Shown: positions 8,782 through 17,767 of the stretch, in pieces
Position numbering within the stretch: position 1 is the stretch's first letter
How the letters are laid out: every line of letters begins with the position of its first letter
NCBI RefSeq assembly: GCF_011299095.1
Contig: NZ_CP049889.1
Location: 532,501-596,500, forward strand
DNA length: 64,000 bases
Source of the DNA: Jeotgalibaca porci
GTDB taxonomy: Bacteria; Bacillota; Bacilli; Lactobacillales; Aerococcaceae
Direction of reading: 5' to 3'
The notes under the pieces: generated by a model
Told to the model about the DNA's origin: nothing
The model's database searches: none
What the model saw: only the letters and a program-made list of their open reading frames with translations
Translations under genes and position numbers: made by a program

Positions 8782-9360
8782 TTAATCCTCCATTTTTTGC
8801 ATCCATTGGTTATAGACAGTTAAGGTGCCGGGATAAATACGTTCTTCCCGGTCTACTAAATGTTTCAAGGTTTGTTTGATTTTATAGATGACTGCTGCAT
8901 CGAGATCCTGATTGGCAAGTTCTCTGGCTTCAGATACTCCCGGAAAATCACGGCCGTTTTCGATATAATCGGCAATAAAAACAATTTTGGATACCAGACT
9001 CATCTGTTCGCCACCAATTGTATGTTGATAGATAGCATCCAGCACCTCTTGATTAGTTACTCCAAATGTTTCTTTTGCATAATAAGCCCCTGCCGGACCA
9101 TGCCAAATCTGGCTGCCAAAAGCCAGCATTTCAGCGTCAATATGCGCTGCTTGCTGAATTTTTACAACTTCAGAACGCGGCATGTCTTTTGCATAATCGT
9201 GCAGTAAAGCTGCTAATTGGCAAGCTTCTACATCGCCCGCGTATTTATGCGCTAATTCAATAGCTTTCGCTTCTACTCTTAAAATATGCGCAAAACGTGC
9301 TTTTTTCACCCTCAAAGAGACTTCTTCCAAAAGCGCTGCTCTATCCCATTTTGTATACAT
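8782..9360 (-). CDS. yqeK: Bis(5'-nucleosyl)-tetraphosphatase YqeK (HD domain)
   Basis: HD-domain hydrolase of 192 residues. The YqeK family splits Ap4A symmetrically to ADP. Metal ligands are seen in RFAHILRVE (His), ALLHDYAKD (the HD pair) and HGPAGAYYAKE, with a late IVFIADYIENGR aspartate. I set the start at the ATG at 9360, one base after the nadD stop, with GAGGAGG 13 bases upstream inside nadD. A longer frame from 9417 overlaps nadD and has no family similarity. Placement between nadD and rsfS is the standard Firmicutes order. Confidence 0.92.
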   Translation of the reverse strand: MYTKWDRAALLEEVSLRVKKARFAHILRVEAKAIELAHKYAGDVEACQLAALLHDYAKDMPRSEVVKIQQAAHIDAEMLAFGSQIWHGPAGAYYAKETFGVTNQEVLDAIYQHTIGGEQMSLVSKIVFIADYIENGRDFPGVSEARELANQDLDAAVIYKIKQTLKHLVDREERIYPGTLTVYNQWMQKMED

Positions 9361-9361
9361 A

Positions 9362-10012
9362 TTAGTCAAGATAAAGATCCTCCTCAACGATGTACTGTTC
9401 CACTTCTTCCGGAACAAGATAACGAATGGATTGACGATTCTTTACCATTTTACGAACTTGGGTTGAACTAATCGCGACTTCAGGGGAATCTACCCAGATA
9501 ACCGGATAGGAGCTCACTTTTGGATATCCGGGACGCGCCACACCAACAAAATTTACGATGGTGAGAAGCTCATCGATTCGGTGCCATTTCGGTAAATATT
9601 CCACCATATCGCCCCCAATGATGAAATAATAATCGGTGTTCGGATTATTTTTTGTCAATTCCATCATTGTATCGAAGGTGTAACTTTTACCGCCCCGTTG
9701 CAATTCACAATCTTCAAGTTCAAACATTGGATTGCCCTGGATGCTGCGTCGAACCATTTCTGCTCGGTGTTTACCTGGGATGAATGGCTTTTGATCGACG
9801 TGTGGCGGCTCGGCATCTGGCATAAAGTATACTTTGTCCAGTCCGAGTTGCTTCCCTGCTTGCTCAGCCATAATAAGATGCCCGAGATGGGGAGGATTGA
9901 ATGTCCCTCCTAGAATGCCGACTCTTTTGCGCTCTGGCCCCTCTTCAAGTGGTTCAGTATCTGCCAGCACGAAAAAATCCAACTTTTCGAACACGTTAAT
10001 CAAATTGACCAT
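9362..10012 (-). CDS. nadD: Nicotinate-nucleotide adenylyltransferase NadD
   Basis: Makes deamido-NAD from nicotinate mononucleotide and ATP, an essential NAD step. The adenylyl-transfer signature GGTFNPPHLGH lies at residues 35-45 and the C-terminal AISSTQVRK at about 180-188. The protein carries about 30 residues before the catalytic loop, as in other lactic acid bacteria but longer than Bacillus NadD. The start is taken as ATG 10012, 8 bases after AAAGG; a GTG three codons earlier abuts the ribosome site directly. It lies 17 bases after yhbY. NAD kinase and NADH oxidase are also in this window. Confidence 0.94.
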   Translation of the reverse strand: MVNLINVFEKLDFFVLADTEPLEEGPERKRVGILGGTFNPPHLGHLIMAEQAGKQLGLDKVYFMPDAEPPHVDQKPFIPGKHRAEMVRRSIQGNPMFELEDCELQRGGKSYTFDTMMELTKNNPNTDYYFIIGGDMVEYLPKWHRIDELLTIVNFVGVARPGYPKVSSYPVIWVDSPEVAISSTQVRKMVKNRQSIRYLVPEEVEQYIVEEDLYLD

Positions 10013-10029
10013 GCCATTCACCTTTCTAC

Positions 10030-10341
10030 TTATATCTTTTTAACTTGTACGGAAATCTTTTGATATTTTTCTTTCGATGATTCGCGGAAGAAAATAATAG
10101 TCTTCCCAATTTGTTGTACAACGAAAGCATCAATGCGTTCTGCTACTTCTTCAGCAACGTCAGCCGCTACTTCATCCGTATTTTGTAACAAGTTAATTTT
10201 GATTAATTCTCTTTTTTCTAATGCTTCATCAATTAAACGAATGATTTCGTCCGTTAAACCTGCTTTTCCTATTTGAAAAATAGGTTGCAAATGATGTGCT
10301 TCTTTCTTTAAAAATTGTTTTTGCTTTCCTCTTAATTCCAT
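10030..10341 (-). CDS. yhbY: Ribosome assembly RNA-binding protein YhbY (YqeI)
   Basis: CRS1-YhbY (CRM) domain protein of 103 residues that associates with pre-50S particles. The start MELRGKQKQFLKKEAHHLQPIFQ is cut from the family template, followed by IGKAGLTDE and the GxxG-like turn, and it ends IIFFRESSKEKYQKI. ATG 10341 has GAGGG 6 bases upstream; a TTG four codons earlier is less likely. It sits between the assembly GTPase yqeH and nadD, which supports a ribosome-biogenesis role. Confidence 0.93.
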   Translation of the reverse strand: MELRGKQKQFLKKEAHHLQPIFQIGKAGLTDEIIRLIDEALEKRELIKINLLQNTDEVAADVAEEVAERIDAFVVQQIGKTIIFFRESSKEKYQKISVQVKKI

Positions 10342-10355
10342 AATTTCCCTCAATT

Positions 10356-11477
10356 CTAAATAATTGGCTCACGAATAACTGCGTCTACGCCTTCTGGAAC
10401 CCATACGGCTACTTTACCCGGTTTATGGACAGCTATCCATCCAAGGCCGGAGAATACAATATCCGTTGGTTCTTTCACTACGAATTCACGACGCACTAAT
10501 TTCGGAAACTGTTCAATTTCTGTTTCACTTGGCGGCTGTAGCAGTCCACCTTTATGTTTATCATAAAAGGCATCTGCTTTTTCAGTTTTGGTACGGTGAA
10601 TCTTTAAATCATTTGAGAAATATCCTGTGAAGGATGCACGTTCACCCAATACATAATCAAAGCGAGCAATTGCTCCAAGAAACAGAGTTTGACCAGCATT
10701 CAACTGATATGTCATTGGTTTCAATTCTTTTTGCGGTGACACAAGATGTAAATCTTTTTCTGATAAAACATGTGCCATTTGGTGACGGTGAATAATTCCC
10801 GGTGTATCGATTAAGCTCGATCCATCATCAAGAGGGATACGAATTTGATCCAATGTCGTTCCAGGGAATTGTGACGTTGTAATCACGTCTTCATTGTTCC
10901 CTGTTGCTGCTTTGATGATTTGGTTCATTATAGTTGATTTACCAACGTTTGTAACACCTACAACGTAAACATTGCGGCCTTCACGCAGTTCTTCAACCTT
11001 CTTCAATAAATCATCAATGTACGTTGCTTTTTTACCACTTACGAGCATCGCGTCAACGGGTCTTAGTCCTGCTGCACGTGCTTGCTTCATCATCCAATGC
11101 GTAACACGTGAATGTTTCACAGATCGTGGCAAGACATCCACTTTATTACCCACTATCAAGATTGGGTTTTTACCTACAAAGCGATGCAAGCCCGGAATCA
11201 TACTACCATACATGTCAAAAATATCGACAACTTTAACAACCAACGCATCCTCGTCGCCAATGCTGTTTAACATCGCCAAGAATTCATCATCCGTAGCTTC
11301 AACTTTTTCTAATTGGTTATAGTGGCGCAGACGGAAACAACGTTGGCACAGCAACTGGCCTGTTTCGATTCCTTTTGCTAATGCACTATTTGGTGTATAC
11401 CCACGCTCGTCAGCATTTTCTGTTTGAATCTTGGCTCCACAGCCGATACAAAATAATTCTTCCTCAGTCAAGTTCAT
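10356..11477 (-). CDS. yqeH: Ribosome biogenesis GTPase YqeH (circularly permuted)
   Basis: GTPase needed for 30S subunit assembly, 373 residues. An N-terminal zinc finger uses C10, C13, C44 and C47. The G motifs appear in permuted order: NKVD (G4, 111-114) first, then the P-loop GVTNVGKS (174-181), the G2 region around TTSQFPGTT and DTPG (G3, 224-227). The C-terminal domain binds RNA. The 5' end overlaps yqeG by 14 bases, indicating coupled translation. Length and motifs are normal. Confidence 0.96.
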   Translation of the reverse strand: MNLTEEELFCIGCGAKIQTENADERGYTPNSALAKGIETGQLLCQRCFRLRHYNQLEKVEATDDEFLAMLNSIGDEDALVVKVVDIFDMYGSMIPGLHRFVGKNPILIVGNKVDVLPRSVKHSRVTHWMMKQARAAGLRPVDAMLVSGKKATYIDDLLKKVEELREGRNVYVVGVTNVGKSTIMNQIIKAATGNNEDVITTSQFPGTTLDQIRIPLDDGSSLIDTPGIIHRHQMAHVLSEKDLHLVSPQKELKPMTYQLNAGQTLFLGAIARFDYVLGERASFTGYFSNDLKIHRTKTEKADAFYDKHKGGLLQPPSETEIEQFPKLVRREFVVKEPTDIVFSGLGWIAVHKPGKVAVWVPEGVDAVIREPII

Positions 11478-11991
11478 TCCTCCACTTCATATCCGGGTTT
11501 TTATTTAATAGGTGACGCATGATAAACCGTTCGAAAAAGCGGTTTATGCTTGTATTCCAAGCATCCGATTGTACAATAGGACGTACTAAAATCGTGCGTA
11601 GCCCTGCCCGGTTAGCTCCAAGAATATCTGTCAGCAATTGGTCTCCGACCATGACACAATTCTCCAATGGGATGCCAACTTTTTTACTGGCACGTCTATA
11701 GCCTTGGCGCGATGGTTTCAACGCACGTGCAATATAATAGAGTCCCAAATGATCTGCAACAATCTTAATACGTTCATCTTTATTGTTGGAAACAATAACA
11801 ACAGGAATCCCGTTTGCTTTTACGTCTTCAATCCACGCCAGCAACTCCGGTGTCCCGTTCGGGTTATTCCAAGCAACAAGCGTGTTATCTAAATCAGCGA
11901 AAACAGCTTTTATATTATGTTTTTTTAACTTTTCCGGGGAAATTTGATAAATATTTTCCACCATCCATGTTGGCCTAAAATTATCCAGCAT
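11464..11991 (-). CDS. yqeG: YqeG family HAD IIIA-type phosphatase
   Basis: HAD-superfamily protein of 175 residues. The nucleophile motif is FADLDNTLVAW (Asp at about 32 and 34), motif II is VVIVSNN, and the late motif is MVGDQLLTDILGA with the catalytic acids. The family resembles mitochondrial PGP phosphatase (PTPMT-like Gep4), but the bacterial substrate is not firmly known. It is the promoter-proximal gene of the yqeGH-yhbY-nadD-yqeK-rsfS-yqeM-tmcAL-yceD-rpmF operon, which is about 6.4 kb long. Confidence 0.92.
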   Translation of the reverse strand: MLDNFRPTWMVENIYQISPEKLKKHNIKAVFADLDNTLVAWNNPNGTPELLAWIEDVKANGIPVVIVSNNKDERIKIVADHLGLYYIARALKPSRQGYRRASKKVGIPLENCVMVGDQLLTDILGANRAGLRTILVRPIVQSDAWNTSINRFFERFIMRHLLNKNPDMKWRNELD

Positions 11992-12066
11992 ATGTTCTCC
12001 TCTTCTTTTTTACTAAGCATTTTATTTTACCTTTATTATAGAAGAATAGCAAAGAAACACAAGAAA

Positions 12067-12086
12067 ACTGAGAAGTTTCTCTCAGT
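12067..12086 (-). terminator. Possible weak terminator overlapping the thrB stop
   Basis: A 7-bp stem (12067-12073 with 12080-12086) around a 6-base loop begins at the thrB stop codon and is followed on the minus strand by a short T-rich stretch. Weak, so only a candidate. Confidence 0.35.
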
Positions 12087-12954
12087 CCGCTTTTACAATT
12101 CGAACGCCCTGTTTATCCACTTTCGTAAGATGAACCAGACAGTCCGGCATTTCATTTTTCACACGTTCCACTAATGCAGGTGCGTATTCGGATGCAATCA
12201 CGGTCATAACCGTCGTACCTGCACCACTTAAGTAAGTTCCATAGGCTTTTTCTTCATGAGCGATTTTACGCAGCTGTACGACTTCCGGAATCAGGGTTGC
12301 CCGATAAGGTTCATGAAACAAATCTGCCTCCATCATTTTCCCTGCCGTGGTCAAATCGCCTTGTTGCAGAGCAGAAAGCAATACATTGGCAATACTACTG
12401 GCTTGGACAGCTTCCGGGAATAGTAGTTCCTTCGGCAAAACCGAACGGCTTTCCGTCGTTTTTAGTTCACGTTTAGGAATAACCGATACGAAACATGCAT
12501 CCGGGAATGGAATCTGCTTCCAAAATACCTGTCCCGCTACATTTGCACCGACGACAAAATCGCCGACAATCGCAGGCATTACATTATCAGGGTGCCCTTC
12601 AATCCGTGACGCAATCTGGATTTTTTCATCAGCCGTTAAGTTAAGTTTTCCTAGAAAATTCGCCAATTCTATTCCCGCTACAATCGCTGCCGAGCTACTG
12701 CCCAGACCGCGTGCCGGTGGAACCTCGGAAGTCATTTTCAAATGATGGGGTTCTAAGTTTGGTGCTAATTCCAGCGCCGTTTGAATAATCAAATTGGAAC
12801 GATCATGGGGGAGACCGTCCAGTTCATGAGTGATAATCCACTCTGAAGCAGGTTGAAGGATTTCCAAGTCGAGGTATAAAGATACCGCTACTCCGAAAGA
12901 ATCAAAGCCTGGCCCAAGGTTTGCAGATGTTGCCGGTACGATAATGTGTGTCAT
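12082..12954 (-). CDS. thrB: Homoserine kinase
   Basis: Phosphorylates homoserine with ATP on the way to threonine. GHMP kinase fold, 290 residues: the substrate-side start VPATSANLGPGFDSFG (7-22), the ATP loop PPARGLGSSSAA (79-90), and the C-terminal YLSGAGTTVM motif. It follows hom by 11 bases, so the two form a hom-thrB operon; threonine synthase is not in this window. The start at 12954 is the first methionine and the only one that keeps the family N-terminus. Confidence 0.96.
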   Translation of the reverse strand: MTHIIVPATSANLGPGFDSFGVAVSLYLDLEILQPASEWIITHELDGLPHDRSNLIIQTALELAPNLEPHHLKMTSEVPPARGLGSSSAAIVAGIELANFLGKLNLTADEKIQIASRIEGHPDNVMPAIVGDFVVGANVAGQVFWKQIPFPDACFVSVIPKRELKTTESRSVLPKELLFPEAVQASSIANVLLSALQQGDLTTAGKMMEADLFHEPYRATLIPEVVQLRKIAHEEKAYGTYLSGAGTTVMTVIASEYAPALVERVKNEMPDCLVHLTKVDKQGVRIVKAD

Positions 12955-12965
12955 AATATCCCTCT

Positions 12966-14186
12966 TTATAATTTTCTATAAATCGCTTCAACGCGTTCAT
13001 TAGCTTCCAACTCTTCCAACTGTTGCTCTGTTATATTGGAAAGATACATGTAGTCGGCCCCATATTTCGAAACCTCGCCGTTCAATTTTTGAGAGACTAG
13101 CGATGCTACTGCCTCTTGATCACCAACACGAACTAAGGCATCGGTAACCAAGGTACCCGCTTGATGCCATGAATAATCATTGGAAACGAGTGGCAAGAAC
13201 GATTCCGTCTGTTGCCACTTGATACGATCCGAAATGGCCAAAATATCCGCTACCACGCTGTTGGCAGTTGGGAGACTTCCTGCACCCGGCCCGTAAAACA
13301 TGGTTTCACCTATCGCTTCACCTTTTACAAAAACACCATTGTACTCGTTTTTAACCATGGCCAATGGATGAGCGAGCGGAACCAGATACATACCGACACG
13401 GGCTGTGAACCCTTCTTCCAATTGCTTCGCACTACCGATTAACTTGAGTGTGAAGCCATAGTGCTTGGCTGCATCAAAATCGTGTTGTTTCAATTGGGTA
13501 ATACCTGACACGGGAAAGTCATCAAGCTTCATTCGGTAGCCAAATGCCAGCTTCACCAAGATGATTAACTTGCGCGCGGCATCCAAACCTTCCACATCCC
13601 CGGTCGGATCGGCTTCTGCAAAACCTTTCTCCTGAGCGAGTGCTAACGCCTGCTCGTAAGATTCTCCTTCTTCACTCATACGGCTTATAATGAAGTTGGT
13701 CGTCCCATTAATGATACCGCTGACCTCTTGAATAGAGTCCGCAATAAAACTATCTGTTAGTGCCCGGATGATGGGGATACCACCGGCGACACTGGCTTCA
13801 AAAAATAAGTTCTTATTATTCTCTTTTGCAACACGCGTCAATTCATCACCGTATAACGCCAATGCATCTTTGTTGGCCGTTACCACGTGTTTCCCTGCTT
13901 CAAGTGAGTGGATGATATATTCTCTGGCCGTTTCAGCACTCCCCATTACCTCTACAACAATTTGTATGGTCGGATCATTCAAAATTTCCGAAAAATCCGT
14001 GGTAATTGGAACGCCCTTCTCAATAGCTGCTTGGTGTTTGGTTCTATTACCAACCAATATTTTACAGATTTCAAAATCCACTTGTTTCTTTTGAGTTATC
14101 TTGCTTTTATTCTCGGTCAGCATCTGATAGACACCACTTCCAACCGTCCCAAACCCAAGTAACGCTACTTTAATTGTCGGTTCCAT
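12966..14186 (-). CDS. hom: Homoserine dehydrogenase
   Basis: NAD(P)-dependent reduction of aspartate semialdehyde to homoserine. The 406-residue protein has the nucleotide loop ALLGFGTVGSGVY (8-20), the VTANKDALA segment, the substrate block IINGTTNFIISRM and the GFAEADPTGDVEGLDAARKL signature with catalytic Lys and Asp. The C-terminal roughly 80 residues are short and do not show a clear ACT-domain pattern, which is normally the threonine-feedback site. It could be a diverged ACT domain. First gene of hom-thrB; no T-box is seen upstream in the 68-base gap. Confidence 0.94.
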   Translation of the reverse strand: MEPTIKVALLGFGTVGSGVYQMLTENKSKITQKKQVDFEICKILVGNRTKHQAAIEKGVPITTDFSEILNDPTIQIVVEVMGSAETAREYIIHSLEAGKHVVTANKDALALYGDELTRVAKENNKNLFFEASVAGGIPIIRALTDSFIADSIQEVSGIINGTTNFIISRMSEEGESYEQALALAQEKGFAEADPTGDVEGLDAARKLIILVKLAFGYRMKLDDFPVSGITQLKQHDFDAAKHYGFTLKLIGSAKQLEEGFTARVGMYLVPLAHPLAMVKNEYNGVFVKGEAIGETMFYGPGAGSLPTANSVVADILAISDRIKWQQTESFLPLVSNDYSWHQAGTLVTDALVRVGDQEAVASLVSQKLNGEVSKYGADYMYLSNITEQQLEELEANERVEAIYRKL

Positions 14187-14212
14187 GTGCTTCTCCCTCC
14201 ATTTATATATAC

Positions 14213-14248
14213 TAAAAGGAGCAGAACTTGCGTTCCACCCCCTTTTCC
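14213..14248 (-). terminator. Candidate terminator after ykuJ
   Basis: Imperfect hairpin with outer arms AAAAGG/CCTTTT and inner GAAC/GTTC in the gap between ykuJ and hom, followed by TTTTAG on the minus strand. Modest T-run, so moderate confidence. Confidence 0.4.
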
Positions 14249-14254
14249 AATTGC

Positions 14255-14485
14255 TTAGTCTTGTATCAATTCGAAAATTTCGATTGCTACTAAATCTAAA
14301 TCATCAAATTCGTACGTTTGATTGCTCGCTGATTCTTCTAGTTCAAACATTTGGGATTCACGGTTATATCTTACAACGCATCGCTCGTTGCCGTCTTTCT
14401 CAAAGCGACGAACTTCGATTTCTCCGTCGTCTTCCATCATCACTTCTAAACGTCGGATGATAGCTGATAATTGTGAAGGTTTCAT
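14255..14485 (-). CDS. YkuJ family protein (DUF1797)
   Basis: Acidic 76-residue protein resembling Bacillus YkuJ. It has an N-terminal helix (SAIIRRLEVMM), a beta-rich centre (VRRFEKDGNERCVVRY, MFELEE) and a DLDLVAIEIFELIQD ending that matches the family's closing helix. Function is unknown. It stands between hom-thrB and the dehydrogenase gene, with about 80 bases of leader, and is probably monocistronic. Confidence 0.85.
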   Translation of the reverse strand: MKPSQLSAIIRRLEVMMEDDGEIEVRRFEKDGNERCVVRYNRESQMFELEESASNQTYEFDDLDLVAIEIFELIQD

Positions 14486-14564
14486 ATATTTTTCCCCTTT
14501 CCAGACTAACTTCTTTATTATTCTAGCATTATTTCACTTAGAAGGCATTAATTTTTTTCAGAAA

Positions 14565-15434
14565 TCACGCTTCCCACCAGAGTTTAATGAGTGCCTGCGT
14601 GCCGGCATCCTCAAATCCTTTGCCTGCAAGACGCTCATAGAGGTCTTTTGCAAGTGTTGTACCTGGTAAATCGACTCCGAGCTTATCAGCCTCTTCTAAT
14701 GCTATTTTCAGGTCTTTGATAAAATGTTTGACGAAAAATCCGGGTGAATAGTCATCAGTAAGGATACGTGGTGAGTAGTTGGCCAGTGACCAATTTCCCG
14801 CTGCTCCCGAACCCACTTGCTCAATAACCTTAGCAACATCCAAGCCCGCTGCTTTGGCGTAAGCCATTAACTCTGTCATCCCAGTCATCGTTCCGGCAAT
14901 CATAATTTGATTCGCCATTTTTGTGTGCTGTCCACTGCCTGCTGGACCTTGCAACATCACTTTACCGGAAAAGACATCCAAAATAGGTTTCACTTTTTCA
15001 AAAGTTGCTTGGTCGCCACCAACCATTGTAGTTAATGTCCCGTTTTGTGCCCCTTTGTCTCCACCGGATACTGGTGCATCTAAAGCTTCAGCGCCTTTTT
15101 CTTTTGCAGCTTCATAAATTTTAACAGCCAAGCTTGGCTGACTTGTGGTCATATCAATTAAAACGTCACCTGATTTGACAGCATTCAAAATGCCTTTTTC
15201 GCCAAAATAGGTTTCTTCCACATCAGTAGGATACCCGACAATCGTTATGATTACATTTGACTGTTTCATCACTTCAGCCGGCGATTCTTGCCAAATAGCA
15301 CCCGCTTCAACAAGTGAATCAGTTTTTTTCTTTGTGCGATTGTAGACATGTACTTCATGTCCGGCATTTAAAAGGTGGCGGACCATCGAAGCACCCATCA
15401 CTCCGGTTCCCACAAATCCTATTTTTTCTCCCAA
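14565..15434 (-). CDS. NAD(P)-dependent beta-hydroxyacid dehydrogenase (YkwC-like)
   Basis: Member of the 3-hydroxyisobutyrate/6-phosphogluconate dehydrogenase family, 289 residues. It has the Rossmann loop IGFVGTGVMGASM (5-17), the substrate signature DAPVSGGDKGAQNGTL, and the catalytic helix with lysine in GSGQHTKMANQ. Relatives act on 3-hydroxyisobutyrate, tartronate semialdehyde or succinic semialdehyde, and the sequence does not decide between them. An aldehyde dehydrogenase of the succinate-semialdehyde type lies elsewhere in the window (46349-47815) but is not linked. The start follows a good AGGAGG. Confidence 0.85.
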   Translation of the reverse strand: MGEKIGFVGTGVMGASMVRHLLNAGHEVHVYNRTKKKTDSLVEAGAIWQESPAEVMKQSNVIITIVGYPTDVEETYFGEKGILNAVKSGDVLIDMTTSQPSLAVKIYEAAKEKGAEALDAPVSGGDKGAQNGTLTTMVGGDQATFEKVKPILDVFSGKVMLQGPAGSGQHTKMANQIMIAGTMTGMTELMAYAKAAGLDVAKVIEQVGSGAAGNWSLANYSPRILTDDYSPGFFVKHFIKDLKIALEEADKLGVDLPGTTLAKDLYERLAGKGFEDAGTQALIKLWWEA

Positions 15435-15599
15435 TATAATCTACCTCCTCTAAAGCTCTAACCATACACTCTTAGTATAACACTCCTAGTAGGTGCATTC
15501 CCAATAATGTACAGAAGAAAAAAGCTTTTTGACAGCGTGAATCACTCGGGATTTTCATAAGATTTCTAATTCGTAGAATTGAGTTGGATAGCTACAGAA

Positions 15600-15632
15600 A
15601 AAGAGGGAGAGACTTTTTGTCTCCCCCTCTTT
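15600..15632 (-). terminator. Terminator after the glucosyltransferase
   Basis: Stem AGAGGGnGAGAC with its complement (about 12 bp with one mismatch), loop about 6 bases, then TTTTTC on the minus strand, 7 bases past the stop at 15639. Confidence 0.85.
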
Positions 15633-15638
15633 CAAGTA

Positions 15639-16835
15639 TTAACGGTTAATCTGTTTAATTTTCCTCATTAAAATCGTTGTCTTTTTCTTTTCCGTTTCAA
15701 AGACATCATTTGCAATCACATTGCGATAGTAGCTCAACACACGCTTTGAAAAAGTTTCCGCTGATATTTCACGAATAAGCTCTGCTTCTTCTAATTGTTG
15801 CTGATTAGATTGTGTCATTTCAATGGTCTGGATGATATGTTCTGCCATTTCATCATCTTCGGTAAAAAGTGAACCTAATAATGGGTTCCGAATAATTTCT
15901 GATAAATAGTCATTTCGTTTGGCAACGACCGGACAGCCATTTACAATGCTCTCCAAGTACGTCAGTCCTTGTGTTTCTGATTCTGATGCGTTGACATAAA
16001 CATCTGCCATTTGATAGTAGTTCGGCACAGCTTCGTAAGCAACTTCCCCAACAAATGAGATAGAGTCAGTCAGTTTGGAGTCTCTAACCAGTGTTTCTAA
16101 ATCTTCACGAGCTGGACCATCTCCCGCAAATACGAGCTTTGCATTCGGATATTTCTTCAATACTGCCGGAAAGGCATTAATTGTCTTGTGAAGATTCTTT
16201 TCATAAGCCAAACGTGACAAGGAAAGAAGTACAATTTCATCATCTTTCAATCCAAGCTGCTGACGCATCTTCTCACGTATGCCTGGTATAGCTTCTGGAA
16301 TAGGAATCCCTGTTGGAATCACACGAATCTCAGCCTTCACGCCATAATCCATAAGCATTTCTTTCATTAATTGACTTGGAACAATAATACCCGCTGTCCG
16401 ATTACAAAATATTCTACTCAGACGAATAACATCGTTTTTACGGATTATTTTGCCTCTTGCTATATAGTGTACGTATTTCTCGTACATCGTGTGGTACGTA
16501 TGGATACTTGGTATATCGAGCATTTTTGCGACATATTTCCCTGCAATCCCTAAACTAAATTCGGTATGTGTATGAATAATATCAATTTTATATTTCTTCG
16601 CTTCTTTCAGCGCTTTGGAAAATCCTTTAATCGCAATGCGCCGTTCTTTGAATGATAAAAAAGGAATACTAGTTAAGCGGACGATATTCGGTTCCACAAC
16701 AGCATGGGGATCTGTCGTCGTAAATATAATCACTTCGTGTCCACGCGCTTCCAACTCATCTTTTAAAATTTTGATGGATGTCGAAACCCCACTTATCTGT
16801 GGAAAATATGAATCAGTAAACATTCCAATTCTCAT
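15639..16835 (-). CDS. GT4 1,2-diacylglycerol 3-glucosyltransferase (LafA/BgsB-like)
   Basis: Processive-type glycolipid synthase candidate, 398 residues. It opens MRIGMFTDSYFPQISGVSTSI, the hallmark of GT4 diacylglycerol glucosyltransferases, followed by HTHTEFSLG, TYHTMYEKYVHYI, a PTGI hinge and an acceptor/donor helix ESETQGLTYLES with the E-x7-E pair at about 283-291. It would transfer glucose from UDP-glucose to diacylglycerol at the inner membrane face, giving the first sugar of the lipoteichoic acid anchor. The basic C-terminal tail (KKKTTILMRKIK) fits membrane association. The putative second-step enzyme is at 3967-4998, unlike species where the two genes are neighbours. Confidence 0.82.
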   Translation of the reverse strand: MRIGMFTDSYFPQISGVSTSIKILKDELEARGHEVIIFTTTDPHAVVEPNIVRLTSIPFLSFKERRIAIKGFSKALKEAKKYKIDIIHTHTEFSLGIAGKYVAKMLDIPSIHTYHTMYEKYVHYIARGKIIRKNDVIRLSRIFCNRTAGIIVPSQLMKEMLMDYGVKAEIRVIPTGIPIPEAIPGIREKMRQQLGLKDDEIVLLSLSRLAYEKNLHKTINAFPAVLKKYPNAKLVFAGDGPAREDLETLVRDSKLTDSISFVGEVAYEAVPNYYQMADVYVNASESETQGLTYLESIVNGCPVVAKRNDYLSEIIRNPLLGSLFTEDDEMAEHIIQTIEMTQSNQQQLEEAELIREISAETFSKRVLSYYRNVIANDVFETEKKKTTILMRKIKQINR

Positions 16836-16994
16836 GTCTTCACCTTCTTTTCATTTACATCTTTCATTTGAGTAAAGTATAAACCAAAAATCCTTAAAAG
16901 AGCATAGCACTTTAGTCCTATATTAACTTGAAAAACGATGATTTCCTCCATCATCCAAACGATACGTAATTATACAGTACTCTGTTTTTAGCAT

Positions 16995-17767
16995 AAATAC
17001 AAAAAAAGAAAACTTGAACTGCCCCCTGTCAAGTAGACAGGTAAAAAAACAAAATAGTTTATGCCATGTATAACGTTTGTTGTGCATGGCATTTTTAATT
17101 GCCCCCGTATTGGGTGTTGGCGAAGGAAATGCCCTCCGGCCTGCGGGATTTCCTAAAATTATATCTACTAGCATCATATTTTTTAAGCTGGAATCCCCAA
17201 GCCCATCTTCAAGGTCACCCGTCGGGTGTTATAAAAAGCAATGTATTGTTTAATATCCTGCTCCAGTTCCTCAAAACTCTGATAGGTCTTGAGGCGGTAC
17301 ATCTCCTCTTTGATGATTCCCCAGAAGTTCTCCATCGGCCCGTTGTCGATGCATTTGCCCACTCGGGACATGCTCTGGATGAGGCGGTTTTCTGCCACGA
17401 TTTTTTTGAAGCCATGCGAGGTATACTGGAACCCGCGGTCACTGTGCAGCAGCGTTTTGCTTGGGATAAGCTGGTCCTTGATTTGGCTGACGGTATCTCG
17501 GACCAAGGCGTTGTTGTTCGCCTTCGACAGTTGATAGGCCACAATTTTATTTTCCCCATAATCCAAAATCGCGCTGAGATAAGCTTTGGATTGCTGCCCG
17601 TACTTGAATTCCGTGACATCGGTCAACAGCACTGTCATCGGCTGGTAGGCCTTTCGGAATTCCCGGTTCAGGATGTTCTCTACCACATGTGCTGGCTTGT
17701 GCGGTTTATAGGCATAGCGTTTCCGGCGGATAACGGCCTTCAAGCCCGCCAGTTTCATCAATCGGAA
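16995..17767 (-). mobile_element. 3' remnant of an IS3-family insertion sequence
   Basis: The fragment holds the 3' two-thirds of an OrfB transposase plus about 180 bases of downstream sequence. It ends near 17020-17040, where a TGCCCCCTGTC...GACAGG segment resembles an IS end. The orfA part, the first portion of orfB and the left end are missing: homology stops abruptly near 17767, right at an AATAAACT/AGTTTATT palindrome (17768-17805). No partner terminal repeat could be found, so the element cannot move on its own. Confidence 0.7.
17183..17767 (-). pseudogene. IS3-family transposase OrfB, 5'-truncated
   Basis: About 193 residues of the DDE integrase domain: LTDVTEF (first Asp), LHSDRGFQYTS (second Asp) and the MENFWGIIKEE helix (Glu) are all intact, and it ends IAFYNTRRVTLKMGLGIPA. 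The expected N-terminal helix-turn-helix region and the upstream orfA are absent. Reading in from RLMKLAGLKAV, homology begins mid-protein, and the apparent TTG start at 17761 is an internal codon. The catalytic core is preserved but the protein is not expected to be functional. A long antisense open frame (17099-17893, plus) is only its shadow. Confidence 0.85.
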
